From positions 310,001 through 374,000 of the forward strand of contig LATX02000182.1 in assembly GCA_001466705.2 (NCBI GenBank): a stretch of 64,000 bases of DNA, given 5' to 3'. How positions within the stretch are numbered: the first letter of the stretch is position 1; the number at the start of each line of letters is the position of its first letter. Both the position numbers and the translations under genes were made by a program. Below are positions 60,773 to 64,000 of this stretch, piece after piece. The notes under the pieces were generated by a model. The model was not told the DNA's origin. It was given only the letters and a program-made list of their open reading frames with translations, and searched no databases. This DNA is from Moniliophthora roreri. Lineage: Eukaryota > Basidiomycota > Agaricomycetes > Agaricales > Marasmiaceae.

Positions 60773-63700
60773 TCGTCAACCACCTGTTCACTATCATGAA
60801 GCCCAGCGCAGTCACGAATCCGTCGACACATGATTTCAACATATGCCTGGTTGGCTTGCCATTCTTCGGCGAGAGATTCGTCATCCTGTTTGTGAAGAAG
60901 AATGAGTAGCGCCTTGGGAAAATGACGGAAAGAGAACAAACCACGATTAGTGACTGAAGCCTCTGTAGAATTGGTCCAAGCCTTTTACCAATGTCTTGAC
61001 GGAGACTCTCTGGATCCGGTGTGGCCAAAAATCTCATCGCGGACGCAGCAAATGTATTAGCGTTCGGGTTTTTGGGGTTTTGGTCATCAGCATAGAATCC
61101 CACGTGCCTCCACAACAGGAGTAGCAGCATTTCAATGGTGTCTGGGACCACTAATCAAAAAAAGCCACTAAGTGCATCAAAGGGCTACTTACTTATGCTT
61201 AGCCTTGCATCACCTTTGGCAGCTTGCCCAATCCTTTCGAGTTCACGACAAATAAGTGCGCGCTTTTGATCGATTTCTAGGTCTTGAATGAAATCGATGT
61301 CGATGTCGGCAACAATCTGTGTTTGAGGAGATGAGAAGTGGAACGGAAGAAGTCGAAAGTCTGCTACACACATCTCGAATGTTGTCCACAGAGATGAGAG
61401 CTTTGGCACCGAGCTCAGCCGAAATGTCAGATATCTGTCTCAAGGTCCCTGCTAGATCATCGCAAAGAGTACTGAGTGCCTCGAGCGCATCCCCAATCGT
61501 TGGTATCGTCGCTATGGTGTAGCTGCATAAGAGGGACAAACATATCATAGATACACTTGAACGTACCAAGGAAATGTCCCTTCTCTTCGTGTCTTGATAG
61601 CGTGCAAATTGGCGACAGAACAGGACTGATTTCAGGTTCTGTCAATGCCACGCAGTTAGCTTTAATGTGAGTCATATACCAAATGCTATACGAACCTGTA
61701 AAGTCACTGGTAGCACCAGCGTAAGTGACAAGAGCTTTTCGCAGCGTTTTCTCCGTTCGGCGAACATTGGCCTCGAATTTCGTCTCCAGACCAAACCCTG
61801 GATACCAAATTGAGAAACCATGTGCACCCTACTTGGGAAGTTCTTTCACACACCTGTAGCGAGAGAATTGGCATCTGTCATCTCTGCATCGGTTTGAGGT
61901 TTAATTTGCTCCATCCAAGGCCCTCCAGCCAGGCATTTCGTGGATAAGGAGAGAATGGCACTGTTGATTGCACCAAATCCTGAATGTGTGGACACCTGGA
62001 CAGGATGTTTGCAACAGCAAACATTTTGAGATTAACGGTACAGCTTACCAGTTCGCTCGGAGTAACCAGAGGTAATACCTGCGCACAGAGCGACACTATC
62101 AAATTTACCTCTTCCAATAGCGCGAGAGAAGGGTCATCCGTCTCATTCTTCAAGAGTATGACTATAGTAGCACTGTGTCTTGAAAGGAAGTCCAAAACCT
62201 GAAAATTCATGAATGGCAATTTCTACCGCGCGAAATATTATGGTAAAACCTGGTTGGAAGCTGTCGCGTGTTTTGCGCTGAGAGTGGCTAATAGAGCGTT
62301 GACGAGTTGAAGACTGGGCATGAACAACTGATGATACCGCTGGACCGCAGAGGGTAAAAAGGTGTCACGATCTGAGTAGAGATTTCGTAAGTATGACAAC
62401 TAACGAAGTACACTTGCATACGCACCGACGAAGGAAGAGTCAGCTTCTGGCCTAGCATCAAGATAATCACATTGTGCTAACGCAGGGATAAGCCGTGTCT
62501 CAAGCAGACGCTCCGCACCAAGCCGCGTTTGTGCCATGCGAATAAACAATGACATCTTAGCCTCATAGACGTAAAGCGGATTAAGGTCGTCTGCAACGCA
62601 ACATTGGCCAACAGCGTTTGATTCGAAGAAGTAAACTCACCAGGGTCTGGCTTCAGAACAGATTGTAAGAGGAAATCGGACTCGCTCAGGCCTTGTACAA
62701 AGTTCGACAGGATACCATGGCGGACGAGGTGTAACGGCACCGGATGATTCTTGTCCAAGGCAGATAGTTGCACTAACGAGTCCAATAACATGAAGGCGAC
62801 AGTCCGCCAAACCTCAGTGCCGTCAATTGCATCTCGAGAAATGATGACAACGAGACGCTCAAGGGAACTCTGCATGAGATTCAGACTGTTCGTCTGGATC
62901 AAGTGGATTCCTCCCTGTTTTGATCTGCCCTGACTCCTGTGGGGAACGATAGCCATTGAGTCGCCGAAGGGGCTGTCTTCCCGCTTGCTAGACCATGCCA
63001 AGGCCAGCTTCGAGTCATTGTGAAGCGAAGGTAGGTCGGTAGAGGATGAGATGAGATAAATGTAATTGATGAATGAAGCGTAGAGGTTTCCGCGGACAAG
63101 TTCTACCCCGCTATTGTTGAGGATGCATTCTAGCATACTTCGAAGGATGGCGTACAATCGTTCGGCTGGTAATGCGCCAGAATCGGGATCACCACTCGCA
63201 GATTGAAGGATGATTTGATGCCGTCTGTCTTCGCGCAGCTTGGTAATGGAGGATAATATCACTTCCGAAAGCAGCACAGCAGTCGAGTCGTGTACATTGC
63301 CTGAGTTGATAATGGGAGGAAGGACGTGAAGAATGTCGAAGAGCATGTTTTCACGATGGTCATGGGGTAGTCGGTCAAAACACTTCGTAAGCGTGGTGTC
63401 AAGCAACCTTCGCCATGCTTCAAATCCGGTACTGGTGGCATGTATAACCTGGCGGCGATGGTTTTCGACAGCACAGCTCTCCAGTATGTAGTTTGTCTCC
63501 AGATTAAGCTGTTCCGCTTGGGCGGGGGTGACTATGCTGTTCTGAGCGAAGAGAGAACGACGAGCAGTTGTCAGCAGGGACAATAACTCTGTACGATCAA
63601 TAACGTCGCAACCGGAAGAATCCCTACGGACACAGGAAAGTAGGTTCAGTTGGCCCAGGAGCTGAAGTTCGACCGGTCGAACTTCCAATGTATCCGACCA

Positions 63701-64000
63701 ATCAAACGTGAGAGATTGGACAAACTCGATGATCCGTAGATGTGACTGTCCCACTTCCCGGAAAGGCCTCGACATTTCATCCTCCCATATATTTGCTTCT
63801 TCGATAGATGAATCGTTTCCGAAAAGAATGTCGAGTAGTTCTGCCACAGCGCCATGCTGTCCCTTGTTCGTGAGGACATGCAGGTCCAACGCAACAAGAT
63901 TGAAGATCCACGAACGCAAACGTAGGAATGCATTTAAGGTCGCTGTTGTCGTGGTTACACGAGCACCATCCTGGTATTGAACCTGGATGTACGGTGGTTC
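60773..64000 (-). CDS. NUP192: Nucleoporin Nup192/Nup205, C-terminal part (runs off the right edge)
   Basis: Large alpha-helical inner-ring scaffold of the nuclear pore, partner of Nup93/Nic96. Only the C-terminal part is in the window and the gene continues past 64000. The edge exon contains FNLVALDLHVLTNKGQHGAV and AELLDILFGN, the conserved Nup205 helix pair. Helical stretches such as SWSKREDSPF and LDSLVQLSALDKNHPVPLHL follow, with many short introns between 62.6 and 60.8 kb. The stretch IEMLLLLLWRHVGFY lies near 61100. The last intron (about 60900-60950) leads to DDESLAEEWQANQAYVEIMC and a stop at TGA 60773-60775. Identification rests on overall pattern, since this family has few sharp motifs. 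Confidence 0.75.

Overview
The window looks like nuclear DNA of a filamentous basidiomycete (Agaricomycetes). Genes are dense and split by many 45-70 bp GT-AG introns. The families also fit: a DUF6533 membrane protein, a basidiomycete-type terpene synthase homologue, an F-box remnant, a single-chain fungal urease, a TSC2 tuberin and a LISK-type kinase. Some of the style resembles Cantharellales (Rhizoctonia-like), but I cannot prove that. All gene models were spliced by eye, so internal exon borders are approximate unless stated.

Layout. 0.7-6.4 kb: SMC4 condensin subunit (-). 6.4-8.0 kb: gene-free, with a perfect inverted repeat. 8.0-9.7 kb: DUF6533 membrane protein (+). 9.9-10.7 kb: an AT-rich terminal-inverted-repeat element just upstream of LeuRS. 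10.9-21.4 kb: a tight housekeeping block of cytosolic LeuRS (+), thymidylate kinase (-), a terpene-synthase-like protein with lost catalytic motifs (+), proteasome Rpn3 (-) and a nucleostemin/Nug1-type GTPase (+). 21.9-29.8 kb: a looser region with two related C2H2 zinc-finger genes (-) and an uncharacterised, possibly broken gene (-). 29.8-32.6 kb: urease (+). 33.0-34.4 kb: F-box pseudogene. 35.0-37.1 kb: protein kinase with a C-terminal C1-type zinc domain (-). 37.9-39.1 kb: NAD(P)-dependent epimerase/reductase (-). 39.9-40.1 kb: a second small inverted-repeat element, 40 bp upstream of a frameshifted S9 peptidase (+). 42.5-45.0 kb: LysRS with a probable mitochondrial-leader alternative start (-). 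45.9-47.6 kb: GPI-anchored secreted protein (+). 47.9-48.7 kb: Mn superoxide dismutase (+). 49.2-50.1 kb (+) and 58.3-59.2 kb (-): an inverted pair of paralogues joining a two-helix membrane anchor to a double-stranded-RNA-binding motif; they flank TSC2 (50.6-57.1 kb, -). 59.7-60.7 kb: SFT2 (+). 60.8 kb to the right edge: the C-terminal part of nucleoporin Nup192/Nup205 (-).

Most genes are unrelated housekeeping functions rather than a cluster. The most notable material is the membrane/dsRBM paralogue pair (one copy frameshifted so that anchor and RNA-binding part are uncoupled), the terpene-synthase-like pseudoenzyme, the two inverted-repeat elements with the same terminal 11 bases, and the dual-start LysRS.
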